Below are positions 1 to 6,688 of a stretch of DNA of 16,367 nucleotides, one piece after another (position 1 is the first letter of the stretch; each line of letters starts with the position of its first letter). The stretch covers positions 1 to 16,367 of the forward strand of contig JAEWCE010000333.1 of assembly GCA_023390785.1 (NCBI GenBank), given 5' to 3'. The translations under genes and the position numbers were made by a program. This stretch comes from Pseudomonadota bacterium (GTDB taxonomy: Bacteria > Pseudomonadota > Alphaproteobacteria > Rhizobiales > Devosiaceae). The notes under the pieces are model-generated. The model was not told the DNA's origin. It did no database searches and saw only the letters and a list, made by a program, of their open reading frames with translations.

Positions 1-78
1 CCGCGGCCCCCGCGTCACGGCGGCCGGCGGCCCCCCCCGGCAGCGACCGCCCGTCCGGCGCGTCCGGAACGGTCGTAA
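1..78 (+). CDS. Possible 3' end of an upstream gene (Pro/Arg-rich tail)
   Basis: Frame 1 is open from the window edge to a TAA at 76-78 and would encode about 25 residues, very rich in Pro, Arg and Ala. The stop lies nine bases before a plus-strand rho-independent terminator, which is what makes this frame the best candidate. The other two forward frames also lack early stops but run through the terminator. Basic, Pro/Arg-rich tails are common on RNA-binding proteins such as DEAD-box helicases and pseudouridine synthases, but nothing here identifies the family. It could equally be non-coding. Confidence 0.3.
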   Translation, partial: PRPPRHGGRRPPPAATARPARPERS

Positions 79-86
79 ATCAGTCG

Positions 87-111
87 ACGCCGCCTGCCCG
101 GGCGGCGTTTT
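87..111 (+). terminator. Rho-independent terminator, plus strand
   Basis: An 8-bp perfect stem (ACGCCGCC at 87-94 pairing with GGCGGCGT at 101-108) with a six-base loop runs into TTTT at 108-111. The T-run lies on the plus-strand side, so it ends transcription coming from the left edge of the window. Confidence 0.75.
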
Positions 112-129
112 GCGTTCGACTTGAGCCCG

Positions 130-152
130 TTCCCCCGGCTCCCTTGGGGGAA
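130..152 (+). other. Perfect inverted repeat upstream of the DUF992 gene
   Basis: TTCCCCC (130-136) and GGGGGAA (146-152) form a perfect 7-bp stem around a nine-base loop. No T-run follows, so it is not a typical terminator. It lies about 20 bases before the ribosome-binding site of the DUF992 gene and could be a leader-RNA hairpin or an operator. The role is unknown. Confidence 0.4.
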
Positions 153-182
153 GCGTCAAACAAAACAACCTGAGGGACTATC

Positions 183-656
183 ATGAAGAAACTTATCGCC
201 GCCGTCGCGATCTCCGCCCTGGCTGCCGTCGGCTTTGCCGGCCACGCCGATGCCGCCAGCCGCGTCAAGGTGGGTGTGCTGAGCTGCGACGTCGAGCCGG
301 GCATCGGCTACCTGATCGGTTCCGCCAAGGATCTCACCTGCTGGTTCAAGCCGTCCAACGGCGGCAAGTCCGAGCGCTATCACGGCTCGATCAAGAAGCT
401 CGGCTTCGATGTCGGCTTCACCGCCAAGACCAAGATCGCCTGGCTGGTGTTCGCCGCGACCAAGGATTCGGCCAGGAAGCACGCGCTCGCCGGCACCTAT
501 GTCGGCGCCTCGACGGAAGCGACCCTCGGCGTCGGCCTTGGCGGCAACTGGCTGATCGGCGGCTCCAACAAGTCGTTCGCACTGCAGCCCTGGTCGATCC
601 AGGGCCAGGTCGGTCTCAACTACTCGCTGACCTGGACCGATCTCACCCTCGAGTAA
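183..656 (+). CDS. Secreted DUF992 family protein
   Basis: The 157-residue product has a classic Sec signal peptide: MKK, a hydrophobic stretch to about residue 20, and an ADA-type cleavage site near residues 22-25. The mature part of about 133 residues matches the DUF992 family as I know it: a VKVGVLSCDV start, a SAKDLTCWF segment, an LAGTYVGASTEATLGVG glycine-rich core and an ALQPWSIQGQ-GLN end. DUF992 proteins are small periplasmic or outer-membrane-associated proteins of Rhizobiales, often in several copies, with no established function. Cys35 and Cys53 are the only mature cysteines and may form a disulfide. The ATG at 183 follows GAGGGA with good spacing. The gene is monocistronic, with a terminator directly after it and a convergent gene beyond. 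Confidence 0.9.
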   Translation: MKKLIAAVAISALAAVGFAGHADAASRVKVGVLSCDVEPGIGYLIGSAKDLTCWFKPSNGGKSERYHGSIKKLGFDVGFTAKTKIAWLVFAATKDSARKHALAGTYVGASTEATLGVGLGGNWLIGGSNKSFALQPWSIQGQVGLNYSLTWTDLTLE

Positions 657-676
657 GATCGTTCCTATCGCATTCG

Positions 677-709
677 AACGCCGGTCCACTTGGGCCGGCG
701 TTTTTGTTT
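677..709 (+). terminator. Rho-independent terminator of the DUF992 gene
   Basis: AACGCCGGTCC (677-687) and GGGCCGGCGTT (692-702) form an 11-bp stem with one T-G wobble and an ACTT loop. A TTTTTGTTT tract follows at 701-709. It lies between convergent genes, but the T-tract exists only in the plus direction, so it serves the DUF992 gene. The minus-strand hydrolase gene ends just outside it and might use the hairpin weakly. Confidence 0.85.
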
Positions 710-719
710 GGGCGAGTTG

Positions 720-1538
720 TCAGCGCTTGGCTGCCTGCACGCTCTCGAAGAACGCCTTGGCCTTGCCCCATTCGCCGCGTTCCCATAGCCCGTCGTGGTT
801 GGCGCCCGGCTCGAGCCAGAGCCCGGCCTTGACCGGCGCCAGATCGTAGACTCGCTTGCCGTGCTGCACGCCGATGGTGGTATCGCCGGTGCCGTGGGCG
901 ACGAACACCGGTGCGGTGACCTTTGCGATCCACTCGTCGACGGGGTATTTGTCATCCATCAGCAGGTCGACGGGGAGGTACCAGTAGCGGTCCCGTCCCA
1001 CCGCAGTCGCCGAGTCGAACGGCGTTTCAAGAAACAGCGCGTCCGGCTTGCGCTGGCTGGCCACATAGGTCGCTGGCCCCGAGCCGAGCGAGCGGCCCCA
1101 CACGACGAGGGGAAAGCCCTTGCCTGCGGCCCAGTCATAGGCGGCGAGCGCGTCCTCGAGGATATGCGCCTGGCTGATTTCGCCGGGGGTGCCGCCAAAG
1201 CCGCGATAGTCGAAGGCGAGGAAACCATAGCCGTCCGCCTCCATCGCCTCGTAGCGCTGGTGCTCGCGCGAGAAGCTCAGCGCGTTGCCGCGATAGTAGA
1301 CGATCAGCGGCTTGCCCGGCTGCGGCGCCTCGTACCATCCGGCGAGGCTCGACCCGTCACCCGAGGGAATGGCGACCAGGCTGGCGCGGTGCAGCAGCGT
1401 TTCGTTGAGGCCGAACATCTTGCCGCCCGGCTCGTACTGCAGGCCACGCTGGTTGAGATAGATGTAACCAAGCAACGCGCAATAGGCGACGACGATGATC
1501 ACCAGGATCCCGATCAGGATCCGCCACACCCACTTCAT
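720..1538 (-). CDS. Membrane-anchored alpha/beta hydrolase (ABHD13/Bem46-like)
   Basis: The 272-residue protein has one N-terminal membrane helix (about 6-28) followed by an alpha/beta hydrolase domain. The nucleophile elbow is GRSLG with Ser150. The likely acid is Asp219 in HGTGD and the likely base is His248 in GANHDG, so the triad looks complete. The YRGFGGTPG segment (111-119) resembles Bem46/ABHD13-type serine hydrolases. The substrate cannot be read from sequence; esterase or thioesterase activity is the usual assumption. The ATG at 1538 is chosen because GGAGGAG lies seven bases upstream; an in-frame ATG 30 bases earlier lacks this support. The gene is probably co-transcribed behind the DsbA-like gene, 49 bases upstream. 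Confidence 0.87.
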   Translation of the reverse strand: MKWVWRILIGILVIIVVAYCALLGYIYLNQRGLQYEPGGKMFGLNETLLHRASLVAIPSGDGSSLAGWYEAPQPGKPLIVYYRGNALSFSREHQRYEAMEADGYGFLAFDYRGFGGTPGEISQAHILEDALAAYDWAAGKGFPLVVWGRSLGSGPATYVASQRKPDALFLETPFDSATAVGRDRYWYLPVDLLMDDKYPVDEWIAKVTAPVFVAHGTGDTTIGVQHGKRVYDLAPVKAGLWLEPGANHDGLWERGEWGKAKAFFESVQAAKR

Positions 1539-1587
1539 GCCCGCTCCTCCATGCGCCGAGGATAGCACGCGCCGCAGCGCCCGGGGA

Positions 1588-2235
1588 CTAGGCCGTTGCA
1601 GCTGGCTCCAACGCCTTCTTGAAGGCCATGTCGAAGACCTCTTCGGGCTGTGCGCCGCTCATGGCGAAACGCCCGTCGAAGATGAAGAACGGCACGCCCT
1701 GGATTCCCTGCTGGGCGGCCGCCATCGCCAATTGATGCGACTCCTCCAACTCGCGCGGGTCGGCGATATCGCCCAGTGCCTCCTCGCGGGTGAAACCGTA
1801 GCCGGTGGCGATCTCGGCCAGCACCTCGGGATCGTTCACCTGCCGATGCTCCAGGAAATAGGCGGCGGCGATGGCGTTGGCGAGCGCGTGCTGTGTTCCC
1901 TTGACGCGCGCGAGGCGGATCAGCGTATGCGCCTTTTGCGTGGGAAAGGTCCGCGGCTGCTGGCTGAGATCGAGCTCGATGCCGGATTTCTTCGCTTCGC
2001 CCTCGGCCCGCGCCCAGATCGCCTTGGGCTCGCGCCCGTATTTCTGCTGCAGCATGGCGCCGACATCGTAGCCCTCGGGGGGCGTATTGGGATCGAGGTA
2101 GAACGGATGGTTCTCGACATCCACTGTGACATCCGGCGGCAGCGCCGCGATCGCCTTGTCGAGCCGCACCGAGCCGATGAGGCACCATGGGCACACGATG
2201 TCGGTGAAGAGGTCGACCTTGAGGGTACGGGGCAT
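1588..2235 (-). CDS. DsbA-family (FrnE-like) thiol oxidoreductase, cytosolic
   Basis: The 215-residue protein is a thioredoxin-fold DsbA-type oxidoreductase. The active site CPWC is at residues 15-18, just after the first beta strand, and the cis-proline partner is Pro182 in GVPFF. The SGAQP motif near the C-terminus and an all-helical insert between these sites are typical of the FrnE/2-hydroxychromene-2-carboxylate isomerase-like branch. There is no signal peptide, so it should act in the cytosol, in thiol-disulfide exchange or a related redox reaction rather than as the main periplasmic oxidase. The length is normal for the family. No strong ribosome-binding site is visible before the ATG. 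It lies between the unknown membrane protein upstream and the hydrolase downstream, all in one direction. Confidence 0.88.
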   Translation of the reverse strand: MPRTLKVDLFTDIVCPWCLIGSVRLDKAIAALPPDVTVDVENHPFYLDPNTPPEGYDVGAMLQQKYGREPKAIWARAEGEAKKSGIELDLSQQPRTFPTQKAHTLIRLARVKGTQHALANAIAAAYFLEHRQVNDPEVLAEIATGYGFTREEALGDIADPRELEESHQLAMAAAQQGIQGVPFFIFDGRFAMSGAQPEEVFDMAFKKALEPAATA

Positions 2236-2315
2236 AGAGAGGCAAACTCGGCACGTTGAACGGCCGCAACATGGTCACCTGCCCCTGCCGCCGCAAGCAG
2301 GCACATCCTTGTGAG

Positions 2316-3419
2316 TTAGGCCACCACCGGCGCGAGCGACGCCCGTTGCCACAGCCATCGCACCGGCCAGCCCACGATCCGCACCAGCAGCCGCGCCGTG
2401 CGGCTCGACCAGCGCAGCACGAACAGCGTCAGGCCGAACAGCCAAAGCGCCGCGCCGACGAGCCAGGCACTGAGTTCGACCAGCAGCTTGCCCAGCCGCA
2501 ACACGCCGTGCCCGAGCAGCTTCATCACCCCGAGGAATCGGCCCTGGTAGCGGTCCGCGGCCTTGGCCAGCAGCCGCACGTCGGCGACGCTGTCGGATGC
2601 CTCGGCGCTGAGCTTCATCGCCCTGACACCGCCGGCCTTGCCGATGCGGCCGAAATCGGTGGCGAGATCGGTGACCACCGCCGCCGCTTTCGGGTTGAAC
2701 ACCCGGGCCAGCGGCGCGCCCATTTCGCCCAGCCGGAACTCCCGGCCCAGATTGACCGTCTCGGCCAGCGCGGCCTTGTCGATGCTCTTGCTGAGCCGTG
2801 CGCCCACCTCGTCGACCAGCCGGACCGGCAACTTGCCGACCTTGCTCATGGCCTTGAGGAACGACACTCCGGTCTTGACCGGCAGCGTCCCGCCCAGACT
2901 CATCACTGTGCTCGCGGTCAGCCCGAGCCCGACGGTGGCCACACCGAGCGTGAAGTAGTTGACCGGCTGCCCGGCGAGGTAGTGCGTGCCTTCACCCACC
3001 AGATCGCGCACGTCGCCGACGCCCGTGAGGTCGGTCGCCACCACGCAGGCAAGGCCGGCTTCGCTGTCGAAATCGCCGTTGACGACGCAGTTCCAGCCCT
3101 GCTGCAACACGTTGCCGACATCGACGGCCGGCAACGCAGCGATGCGTGCCACAAGTGGAGCTGGCACCGTGACATGCTCGCTGTCGGCGAGCGCCAGCAG
3201 CGAACGGGCGAGATCGCCGTCATTGTGGTCGAGCGCAGCGGCAATCTCCGCTTCGTAGCGCTCCGGGGGGACCTGCCGCAGCCGGTACTCGGCCACGGCG
3301 CCGTCCGCCGCGAAGACGAGCGTTCTGGCCGCCAGCCACGCCTGCGGCGACAGCAGCAGCCCGACGACGAACAGGGTCGCCGTCACCGACCGGAAGATCG
3401 CCCGAAACAGATAGCGCAC
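2316..3419 (-). CDS. Uncharacterised membrane protein, 367 aa
   Basis: I do not recognise a named family. An N-terminal hydrophobic segment (about 12-30) could be a signal anchor. A central region with Cys111 and Cys125 leads into TDLTGVGDVRDLV at 129-141 and a hydrophobic segment at about 155-177. A basic, Ala/Lys-rich stretch (about 180-310) suggests amphipathic helices. A strong membrane helix (about 312-336) is followed by an Arg/Trp-rich tail. The GVGDVRDLV-hydrophobic arrangement loosely recalls the pre-toxin helical segments of polymorphic toxins, but no toxin domain is visible. The start is GTG at 3419, supported by GGAGG about five bases upstream. Codon use is like the neighbours, so it is a resident gene. 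Coding status is firm; function is unknown. Confidence 0.8.
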   Translation of the reverse strand: MRYLFRAIFRSVTATLFVVGLLLSPQAWLAARTLVFAADGAVAEYRLRQVPPERYEAEIAAALDHNDGDLARSLLALADSEHVTVPAPLVARIAALPAVDVGNVLQQGWNCVVNGDFDSEAGLACVVATDLTGVGDVRDLVGEGTHYLAGQPVNYFTLGVATVGLGLTASTVMSLGGTLPVKTGVSFLKAMSKVGKLPVRLVDEVGARLSKSIDKAALAETVNLGREFRLGEMGAPLARVFNPKAAAVVTDLATDFGRIGKAGGVRAMKLSAEASDSVADVRLLAKAADRYQGRFLGVMKLLGHGVLRLGKLLVELSAWLVGAALWLFGLTLFVLRWSSRTARLLVRIVGWPVRWLWQRASLAPVVA

Positions 3420-3420
3420 G

Positions 3421-3443
3421 CCGCCTCCGGACCCTGTGGTCCG
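3421..3443 (-). promoter_or_regulatory. Ribosome-binding site abutting a hairpin (unknown membrane protein)
   Basis: On the minus strand, CGGACC and GGTCCG (3428-3443) form a perfect 6-bp stem with a four-base loop, followed at once by the GGAGG ribosome-binding site of the GTG-started gene at 3419. The hairpin touches the edge of the Shine-Dalgarno sequence and could moderate initiation. This is inferred from sequence only. Confidence 0.35.
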
Positions 3444-3465
3444 CCATCATCTGGGCATGGCTGTG

Positions 3466-3496
3466 GCAAAACAAAAGGGCCGCCCCAAGGCGGCCC
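3466..3496 (-). terminator. Rho-independent terminator of the pnt operon
   Basis: Read on the minus strand, GGGCCGCC, a four-base loop and GGCGGCCC (3477-3496) form a perfect 8-bp stem followed by TTTTGTTTT. It lies 21 bases after the pntB stop codon. It should end the pepF-to-pntB transcript and insulate the downstream membrane-protein gene. Confidence 0.88.
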
Positions 3497-3517
3497 CTCA
3501 GAATCTTGCCTGCGGTC

Positions 3518-4924
3518 CTAGTGGCCCAAGGCCTTGACGATATCTTCGGTCATCTTCTTGGCGTCGCCGAACAGCATCATGGTGTTGTCGCGGAAGAACA
3601 GCTCGTTCTGCACGCCGGCATAGCCGGCAGCCATGCCGCGCTTGATGAAGAGCACCGTTCCAGCGTCTTCCACGTTGAGCACCGGCATGCCGTAGATCGG
3701 CGAGCTCTTGTCGGTCTTCGCCGCGGGGTTGGTCACGTCGTTGGCGCCGATGACGAAAGCGACGTCAGCCTGCGCGAATTCCGAGTTGATGTCCTCGAGC
3801 TCGAACACTTCGTCGTACGGCACGTTGGCCTCGGCCAGCAGCACGTTCATATGGCCCGGCATGCGGCCCGCCACCGGGTGGATGGCGTACTTGACCTCGA
3901 CGCCTTCCTGCTTCAGCAGGTCGGCCATTTCCCGCAGGGCATGCTGCGCCTGCGCCACAGCCATGCCGTAGCCCGGCACGATGATTACCTTGCTGGCGTT
4001 CTTCATCAGGTAGGCTGCGTCGTCGGCTGCGCCCTGCTTGACCGGCCGCGTCTCTTCTTCGCCGCTCGCCGCAGCCCCCTCGTCGGCACCGAATCCCCCC
4101 AGGATCACCGAGATGAAGCTGCGGTTCATCGCCTTGCACATGATGTAGCTGAGAATCGCGCCCGACGAGCCGACCAGTGCTCCGGTGATGATCAGCGCCG
4201 TATTGCCCAGCGTGAAGCCGATGCCCGCGGCCGCCCAGCCGGAATAGGAGTTGAGCATCGAAACCACCACCGGCATGTCAGCGCCGCCGATCGGGATGAT
4301 CATCAGCACGCCCAGCGCCAGTGCCAGGATGGTGATGAGCCAGAAGAAGATGGCGTTCGAGGTGACGAAGAACGCCACGATCAGCGCCACCAGCACGAGG
4401 CCGAGGATGCTATGCAGGATGTGCCGGCTCGGCAGCAGGATCGGCTTGCCGCCCATGCGGCCGCTGAGCTTGAGGAAGGCGATGATCGAGCCGGTGAAGG
4501 TGAAGGCGCCGATGGCGACGCCGAGGCTCATTTCGATCAGGCTTTCGGCCCGGATGCGATCGCCTTCGAGGATGCCGAAGGCTTCGGGCGCATAGAGCGC
4601 GGCCGCCGCCACACACACTGCCGCAAGGCCGACCAGCGAATGGAACCCGGCGACCAGCTCGGGCATCTGCGTCATCTTCACATTGCGCGCCAGATACGCG
4701 CCAATGCCGCCGCCGATGGCGATGCCGCCGATGATCAAAACCCAGCTCAGCCAGTCGGAAACGCCGGTAACCAGCAGCGTAGTAACGATGGCGATGGCCA
4801 TGCCGACCATGCCCAGCAGGTTGCCGCGGCGCGAGGTGGCCGGGCTGCTGAGGCCGCGCAGCGCCAGGATGAAGAGCGCGCCCGCGATGAGATAGAGCAG
4901 CGCGGCGATGTTGCCGGAGATCAT
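3518..4924 (-). CDS. pntB: NAD(P) transhydrogenase subunit beta
   Basis: The 468-residue product is the beta subunit of the proton-translocating transhydrogenase, which reduces NADP with NADH using proton inflow across the inner membrane. Residues 1 to about 260 are a series of membrane helices (domain II). An acidic, low-complexity linker follows at about 275-300. The NADP-binding domain III begins near 314 with PGYGMAVAQAQ, then HPVAGRMPGHMNV (349-361), GANDVTNPAA (393-402) and KRGMAAGYAG, all hallmark segments. Length is normal. The start ATG lies three bases after the pntAB stop, so translation is probably coupled. A terminator follows directly. Confidence 0.97.
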   Translation of the reverse strand: MISGNIAALLYLIAGALFILALRGLSSPATSRRGNLLGMVGMAIAIVTTLLVTGVSDWLSWVLIIGGIAIGGGIGAYLARNVKMTQMPELVAGFHSLVGLAAVCVAAAALYAPEAFGILEGDRIRAESLIEMSLGVAIGAFTFTGSIIAFLKLSGRMGGKPILLPSRHILHSILGLVLVALIVAFFVTSNAIFFWLITILALALGVLMIIPIGGADMPVVVSMLNSYSGWAAAGIGFTLGNTALIITGALVGSSGAILSYIMCKAMNRSFISVILGGFGADEGAAASGEEETRPVKQGAADDAAYLMKNASKVIIVPGYGMAVAQAQHALREMADLLKQEGVEVKYAIHPVAGRMPGHMNVLLAEANVPYDEVFELEDINSEFAQADVAFVIGANDVTNPAAKTDKSSPIYGMPVLNVEDAGTVLFIKRGMAAGYAGVQNELFFRDNTMMLFGDAKKMTEDIVKALGH

Positions 4925-4927
4925 CGG

Positions 4928-5224
4928 TCAGCCCTTCTTCTTGTACATGCTGAGCATGCGTTGCGTGACGAGAAAGCCGCCGAAGATGTTCACGCTGGCG
5001 AGCACCAGCGCGAAAAAGCCGAAGATCTTGCTCGCGATGTTGGCGTCCGCCGCCAGATGCGCGCCAACCGCGAGCAGCGCCCCCACCACGATGACCGACG
5101 AGATGGCGTTGGTGACGCTCATCAGGGGCGTGTGCAGCGCCGGAGTGACGCTCCAGATCACGAAATAGCCCACGAAGATCGCCAGCACGAAGATGGAGAG
5201 CTGGAAGATGAAGGGATCGATCAT
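4928..5224 (-). CDS. pntAB: NAD(P) transhydrogenase subunit alpha, membrane part
   Basis: The 98-residue membrane protein corresponds to the C-terminal part of the fused alpha subunit of Escherichia coli. Three helices are visible (about 6-26, 38-57 and 66-86), with the conserved TPALHTPLMSVTNAISS segment at 27-43 between the first and second. It ends in a lysine-rich cytosolic tail. The split into a soluble and a membrane alpha polypeptide is the arrangement known from alphaproteobacteria such as Rhodospirillum rubrum. The gaps are 11 bases to pntAA and three bases to pntB, so this is clearly one operon. Confidence 0.96.
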   Translation of the reverse strand: MIDPFIFQLSIFVLAIFVGYFVIWSVTPALHTPLMSVTNAISSVIVVGALLAVGAHLAADANIASKIFGFFALVLASVNIFGGFLVTQRMLSMYKKKG

Positions 5225-5235
5225 GGCTCGCTCCG

Positions 5236-6369
5236 CTATGCCGCGACTTTGATGTTGGGATGCACGATCGCACCGTCACGGGTGAGCACGGTGGCCTTCA
5301 CCAGCTCGTCGTCCCAGTTGACCGCAAACGCCTTGGTCTTTTTGTCGAACATCGTCTCGAGGAAGGCGACGAGGTTGCGTGCGAACAATTGGCTGGCCGA
5401 GGTGGCGAGCCGCGCCGGCACGTTCCGGTAGCCGATGATCGTGACGCCGTTGGGCGTGGTGGTCACTTCGCCCGGCTGGGTCAACTCCACGTTCCCGCCG
5501 CGCTCGGCCGCAAGGTCGACGATCACCGAGCCGGGCTGCATCGACTCGACCATCGCCTTGCTGACCAGCTTCGGCGCCGGCCGCCCCGGGATCAGCGCCG
5601 TGGTGATGACGATATCCTGCTTGGCGATGTGGCTGGCAGTCAGCTCCGCCTGCGCCGCCTTTTCGGCATCGGTCAGCTCACGGGCATAGCCGCCGCTGCC
5701 GGAGGCGTCCTTGAGCGCGTCGGTCATGATGAACTTCGCACCCAGCGATTCGACCTGTTCGCCGGCGGCAGCGCGCACGTCGGTGGCGCTCACCACGGCA
5801 CCAAGGCGTTTGGCCGTCGCGATCGCCTGCAGGCCGGCAACACCGGCCCCCATCACGAACACCTTGGCGGGACGGACGGTACCGGCCGCCGTCATCATCA
5901 TCGGCATGGCACGGTCGAAGGCGACCGCCGCGTCGAGCACCGCCTGGTAGCCGGCGAGGTTCGCCTGGCTCGACAGGATGTCCATGACCTGCGCGCGGGT
6001 GATGCGGGGCATGAACTCCATCGCCACCAGCGTCGCCCCGGTCTTGGCCAGGGCGTCGATCTCGCGCTCGTTGCCGTAAGGATCCATGGCGCCGATCACC
6101 AGAGCTCCCCTGGCGATGCCTCCCAGGATATCGACCGTCGGCCGACGCACCGCGAGCACGATCTCGGCTCCGTTGACTGCCTCGGCAGCAGTCGCGGCGA
6201 CGGTCGCCCCGGCCTTCTGGTACTCGGCATCGGGGAATCGGGCCTGCGTGCCTGCGCCCGCTTCGATGGCGACGCTGTTGCCCAGGCCGATCAGCTTCTG
6301 GACAGTCTCCGGCGTGGCCGCCACCCGGGTCTCCCCGTCGGCGCGCTCGCGGACGATTGCAATCTTCAT
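5236..6369 (-). CDS. pntAA: NAD(P) transhydrogenase subunit alpha, soluble NAD-binding part
   Basis: The 377-residue soluble domain I binds NAD(H) and passes hydride to domain III of PntB. It has the alanine dehydrogenase/PNT N-terminal fold (residues 1 to about 140) with the conserved PRITRAQVMDILSSQANLAG block at 121-140, then a Rossmann NAD-binding region with GAGVAG at 174-179 followed by ATDVRAAA. The C-terminal end lacks membrane helices, as expected when pntAB is separate. GGGAGA precedes the ATG with good spacing. It is the fourth of six cistrons' worth of signal in this strand block and the third gene of the pepF transcript, between the subunit-IV-like gene (46 bases upstream) and pntAB. 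Confidence 0.97.
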   Translation of the reverse strand: MKIAIVRERADGETRVAATPETVQKLIGLGNSVAIEAGAGTQARFPDAEYQKAGATVAATAAEAVNGAEIVLAVRRPTVDILGGIARGALVIGAMDPYGNEREIDALAKTGATLVAMEFMPRITRAQVMDILSSQANLAGYQAVLDAAVAFDRAMPMMMTAAGTVRPAKVFVMGAGVAGLQAIATAKRLGAVVSATDVRAAAGEQVESLGAKFIMTDALKDASGSGGYARELTDAEKAAQAELTASHIAKQDIVITTALIPGRPAPKLVSKAMVESMQPGSVIVDLAAERGGNVELTQPGEVTTTPNGVTIIGYRNVPARLATSASQLFARNLVAFLETMFDKKTKAFAVNWDDELVKATVLTRDGAIVHPNIKVAA

Positions 6370-6415
6370 GGATGTCTCCCGATCGGCCCGGCTGCCCCGG
6401 GGTGTTCAGCCAGTC

Positions 6416-6673
6416 TCAGGTCGGAATTTGCTTTGGCCCGAACAGCCACCAGGCAATCGGCGCCGCCAGTCCGATGATGATCAACACGAAGCCCGCCGCC
6501 GCCGCGCCGCCCTGGATGATGCAGTAAAGCCCGACGATGATGAAGGCGAGCTGGATGATCGCCCATTTGACCAGGTTGGTGATGGCCGCCCAGGTGCGCT
6601 CGTGCTGCGCGTAGTCCATCGCCTCGTGCATCTCTTCGGCTTCCTGTTCGTCGATGCGGGTTTCGTCTCTCAT
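6416..6673 (-). CDS. Small membrane protein with aa3-type oxidase subunit IV motif
   Basis: The 85-residue protein has an acidic N-terminus rich in Glu, then MDYAQHERTW (19-28), which matches the signature of the bacterial aa3-type cytochrome c oxidase subunit IV family (COX4_pro_2). Two membrane helices follow (about 33-53 and 57-77), whereas the classical subunit has one. It lies 15 bases after pepF and 46 bases before pntAA, with GAGGA before its ATG, so it is co-transcribed with the transhydrogenase. No other oxidase genes are present. It could be a true oxidase subunit encoded elsewhere from its partners, or a transhydrogenase accessory protein. The family assignment is fairly sure; the partner is not. 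Confidence 0.82.
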   Translation of the reverse strand: MRDETRIDEQEAEEMHEAMDYAQHERTWAAITNLVKWAIIQLAFIIVGLYCIIQGGAAAAGFVLIIIGLAAPIAWWLFGPKQIPT

Positions 6674-6688
6674 GGCATCCTCGGTGGT

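Noticed and set aside
1539..1568. Extended N-terminus of the alpha/beta hydrolase from an ATG at 1568
   Set aside because: GGAGGAG sits seven bases before the ATG at 1538, and the extension would only add ten residues before the membrane anchor.
2236..2315. Terminator between the unknown membrane protein and the DsbA-like gene
   Set aside because: A partial CTGC/GCAG pairing exists but is imperfect and has no T-run, so I do not call it.
3506..5431. A 641-codon open frame on the plus strand opposite pntB/pntAB
   Set aside because: It is antisense to two unmistakable genes. The product is dominated by His, Asp, Glu, Arg and Ala with no fold or motif, as expected from the complement of GC3-rich coding sequence.
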